7,870 bases of DNA. Origin: Clostridiales bacterium. Its GTDB lineage: Bacteria > Bacillota > Clostridia > Oscillospirales > Oscillospiraceae. The position numbers were made by a program, and so were the translations under genes. The stretch spans positions 1 to 7,870 of the forward strand of contig CABIYX010000004.1 of assembly GCA_902363045.1 (NCBI GenBank). Direction: 5' to 3'. Within the stretch, counting starts at the first letter, position 1. Each line of letters opens with the position of its first letter. The notes under the pieces are model-generated. The model had not been told where the DNA came from, did not search any database, and saw only the letters and a list, made by a program, of their open reading frames with translations. Below are positions 6,646-7,870 of the stretch, piece by piece.

Positions 6646-6670
6646 GGAACGGTTCCAAACGGAACGGTTC
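6646..6670. repeat. Tandem GGAACGGTTC near-palindromes at the rnf transcript start
   Basis: The 10-mer GGAACGGTTC occurs twice, at 6646-6655 and 6661-6670. Each copy is nearly self-complementary, and the two can also pair with each other with one G-G mismatch around an AAAC loop. The repeat lies within about 5-30 nt of the predicted rnf transcription start. It could therefore be a 5'-end RNA stem that protects the mRNA, or a double-stranded operator for a dimeric regulator. The sequence does not decide between these. Confidence 0.5.
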
Positions 6671-6680
6671 ATTGGTCTTT

Positions 6681-6709
6681 ATGATACACCCTTTTTCATC
6701 AAAATGCAA
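6681..6709 (-). promoter_or_regulatory. Candidate sigma-A promoter for rnfCDGEAB
   Basis: On the minus strand TTGCAT (6709-6704) and TATCAT (6686-6681) are separated by exactly 17 bp. The -10 box matches the consensus at 5 of 6 positions and the -35 box at 3 of 6. The local sequence is distinctly AT-rich in an otherwise GC-rich region. Transcription would start near 6674. It is the best promoter found between the mini-protein gene and rnfC. I saw no full Rex-type operator (TTGTTAA inverted repeat) over it, although Rex is a known regulator of redox genes in Clostridia. Confidence 0.55.
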
Positions 6710-6781
6710 TCATTCTTTTCAGAGACTGCATGGAATTCCCCTCAGGAACTTCCAGCCGCCCGGACGGACGGACAGATCAAA

Positions 6782-6815
6782 GGCGGCGCGCGCCCCTCCT
6801 GGAGCGCGCGCCGCC
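6782..6815 (-). terminator. GC-rich stem-loop after the Cys/Gly-rich mini-protein
   Basis: A perfect 12-bp stem made only of G and C (6782-6793 with 6804-6815, 10-nt loop) starts 33 bp beyond the mini-protein stop. On the minus strand it is followed by TTTGATCT, a weak T-tract. The position and strength suggest that it ends the mini-protein transcript and insulates it from the rnf promoter just downstream. The poor T-run leaves some doubt. Confidence 0.6.
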
Positions 6816-6848
6816 CATACGCGGATCAAGTCCGGTTCAGAACCACCG

Positions 6849-7010
6849 TCAGCAGCAGCCGCCGCAGTTATTTCCACAGCCGCAGCCGTTCCCGCAGCCG
6901 CAGGAATTCCCGCAGCCCCCGCCGTTTCCACAGCAGCAGCAGAGGATGATAATCAGCACAATGATCCACAGGCAGCCTCCGCCACCCCAGCCATTATTGC
7001 AGCACCCCAT
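6849..7010 (-). CDS. Small Cys/Gly-rich hydrophobic protein, function unknown
   Basis: The 53-residue product has 15 Cys, 18 Gly and 7 Asn. Order: a short Cys/Gly/Trp head (1-13), a hydrophobic stretch LWIIVLIIIL (14-23), four consecutive Cys (24-27), then a tail of CGN/CGC-type repeats ending in CC. ATG 7010 is preferred because AGGGGG lies 9 nt upstream and the composition begins there; the in-frame upstream start at 7064 adds 18 unrelated residues across a hairpin. It resembles the tiny Cys-rich proteins of Clostridia often labelled 'chorion class high-cysteine HCB protein 13', a name based on composition rather than function. The hydrophobic block is short for a membrane helix, so a membrane or spore-coat location is only a guess. 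The low-complexity plus-strand frame over it is its shadow. Confidence 0.7.
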   Translation of the reverse strand: MGCCNNGWGGGGCLWIIVLIIILCCCCGNGGGCGNSCGCGNGCGCGNNCGGCC

Positions 7011-7037
7011 ATTGAAGTACCCCCTGAAATATGAAGA

Positions 7038-7065
7038 TTTGAGGCGGCAGTGCGCCGCGCTCAAA
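7038..7065 (-). terminator. Probable terminator of the SLH-domain gene
   Basis: An 11-bp stem with one bulged base pairs TTTGAG-GCGGC (7038-7048) with GCCGC-G-CTCAAA (7054-7065) around a 5-nt loop. It starts 27 bp past the SLH gene stop on the minus strand. The tail there (TCTTCAT) is only moderately T-rich. It lies between the SLH gene and the mini-protein, suggesting that the two are separate transcription units, although I found no convincing promoter for the mini-protein. Confidence 0.5.
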
Positions 7066-7092
7066 CTATCCTATGTCAGAGGCGGAAAAGGG

Positions 7093-7870
7093 TTACAGAT
7101 AGAGGCTGCTGAATTTCATCAGGATGACCGCCACCTCGGCCCGGCTGGCCGGGTCCGCCGGCCGGAGGGTCCCCTCGCCCGACGGGACGATCAGCCCCGC
7201 CGACACCGCCCAGGAGACCGCGTCCCGGGCCCAGTCCGCCACCTGGCCGCCGTCCCCATAGATGGACAGGTCCGCCGCGCCGGTGGGTTCCAGCTTCAGA
7301 TACTGCCGGGCAAAGCTGTGGAGCATCACCAGCAGCTGCTGCCGGGTGACGCTCTGCTCCGGGGCGAAGCTCCCGTCCCCCATGCCTGCTGTGACGCCCT
7401 GGGCATAGCCCCACCGCACGAAGGGGGCGTACCAGCTGTCGCCGGCCACATCGGTGAAGGAGGCGTCCGCCGCGTTCAGCTCCCCCTCCGGGGAGCCCGC
7501 CAGGCGGTAAAACACCGTCACCAGCATGGCCCGGTTCATGGGGGTCCCGGGGCTGAAGCGGTCGGCGCTCATCCCGGAGAACAGGCCGTTCCTGTACACA
7601 TACTCCACCGCGGCCTGGAACCAGTCCCCCTGGGCCACATCCACAAAGGGAAGCGGGTCCCCGCCCCCCGGCTCATAGCCATAGCTCCCCTGGAGCCCCA
7701 GATACATCGCACCGGAGCGCACCGAGAGCACGGCGGAGGTGTCCTCCCCCGTCAGATAGCGGTGTCCCGGCGTCAGCCGGCTCCCGGAGGGGACCTCCGC
7801 CCCCTCGGTCACGTCGATGAACGCGCCGCTGTGGATCACCTCTCCCGTCCCGGCCAGGGCCAGCACCCCG
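7093..7870 (-). CDS. S-layer homology (SLH) domain protein, C-terminal part
   Basis: The reading frame is open through the window edge, so this is the 3' portion of a longer gene; the GTG at 7866 is not necessarily its start. Numbered from that codon, the 257 residues begin with a short beta-rich segment (about 14-65, including LTPGHRYLTGEDTSAV) of a type seen before SLH repeats in clostridial surface proteins. Three SLH repeats follow, at about 74-124 (FVDVAQGDWF), 137-188 (FTDVAGDSWY) and 202-255 (third copy, more diverged, with SRAEVAVILM). SLH triplets anchor proteins to pyruvylated secondary cell-wall polymers, so the protein is expected on the cell surface. Any signal peptide and the functional N-terminal domain lie outside the window. 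Confidence 0.88.
   Translation of the reverse strand, partial: GVLALAGTGEVIHSGAFIDVTEGAEVPSGSRLTPGHRYLTGEDTSAVLSVRSGAMYLGLQGSYGYEPGGGDPLPFVDVAQGDWFQAAVEYVYRNGLFSGMSADRFSPGTPMNRAMLVTVFYRLAGSPEGELNAADASFTDVAGDSWYAPFVRWGYAQGVTAGMGDGSFAPEQSVTRQQLLVMLHSFARQYLKLEPTGAADLSIYGDGGQVADWARDAVSWAVSAGLIVPSGEGTLRPADPASRAEVAVILMKFSSLYL

Larger units (their letters stand above)
6298..6674 (-). promoter_or_regulatory. Long structured 5' leader of the rnf operon
   Basis: If the promoter at 6681-6709 is used, about 375 nt of non-coding RNA precede rnfC. The stretch contains a 5'-terminal hairpin (6646-6670), a 7-bp stem with a 3-nt loop GACAGGC/GCCTGTC (6606-6622), a stem CTTTTTG/CAAAAAG (6536-6557) and a 6-bp stem CCGGGA/TCCCGG (6427-6445). 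I recognise no known riboswitch class and see no stem followed by a T-run that would act as an attenuator. Open frames here have no ribosome binding sites and look like chance. A regulatory leader is an inference from length and structure only. Confidence 0.4.

Noticed and set aside
6463..6672. Minus-strand 69-codon frame with an ATG almost at the predicted rnf transcript start
   Set aside because: It has no ribosome binding site, no recognisable protein features and an Arg/Pro/Gly-rich composition expected of random GC-rich DNA. A leaderless peptide cannot be excluded but is unsupported.
6762..6773. Tandem GGAC x3 tract
   Set aside because: Only three 4-bp units, too short to call a meaningful repeat.

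Overview
The window reads as chromosomal DNA from a GC-rich, Gram-positive anaerobe of the class Clostridia, most likely an Oscillospiraceae-type gut bacterium (Flavonifractor, Lawsonibacter or Intestinimonas relatives). This is inferred from the clostridial gene order rnfC-D-G-E-A-B, a secreted protein with S-layer homology (SLH) repeats, a tiny Cys/Gly-rich protein of a kind common in Clostridia, and GGAGG ribosome binding sites. No 16S or other phylogenetic marker is present, so genus is a guess.

Layout. Positions 1-262 are non-coding and hold a run of strong hairpins (27-140) and a terminator-like stem (193-223). The only plus-strand gene, tcdA (263-1009), follows; it encodes an E1-like tRNA-modification enzyme and ends in a clean intrinsic terminator. 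Positions 1010-1377 separate tcdA from the convergent rnfB. They contain a dense hairpin array bounded by two identical 26-bp palindromes (1082-1107 and 1311-1336). The minus-strand rnfCDGEAB operon fills 6297-1378. Its genes are overlapping or at most 20 bp apart. It has a candidate promoter at 6681-6709 and therefore an unusually long (about 375 nt) structured leader. Upstream on the same strand are a 53-residue Cys/Gly-rich mini-protein (7010-6849), followed by a GC-rich stem, and the 3' part of an SLH-domain gene (7870-7093, cut by the window edge).

How the genes work together. The six Rnf subunits form one membrane complex that oxidises reduced ferredoxin, reduces NAD+ and couples this to Na+ or H+ export. 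RnfB takes electrons from ferredoxin; RnfA and RnfE carry the conserved intramembrane Cys residues; RnfD and RnfG carry covalent FMN motifs; RnfC carries the NAD/FMN site and two 4Fe-4S clusters. All six look intact. TcdA, the mini-protein and the SLH protein have no evident functional link to Rnf.

The protein-coding content is recognisable and ordinary, and I see no new multi-gene system. The features that known genes do not explain are the two intergenic hairpin arrays flanking tcdA, the long rnf leader, and the Cys/Gly-rich mini-protein.
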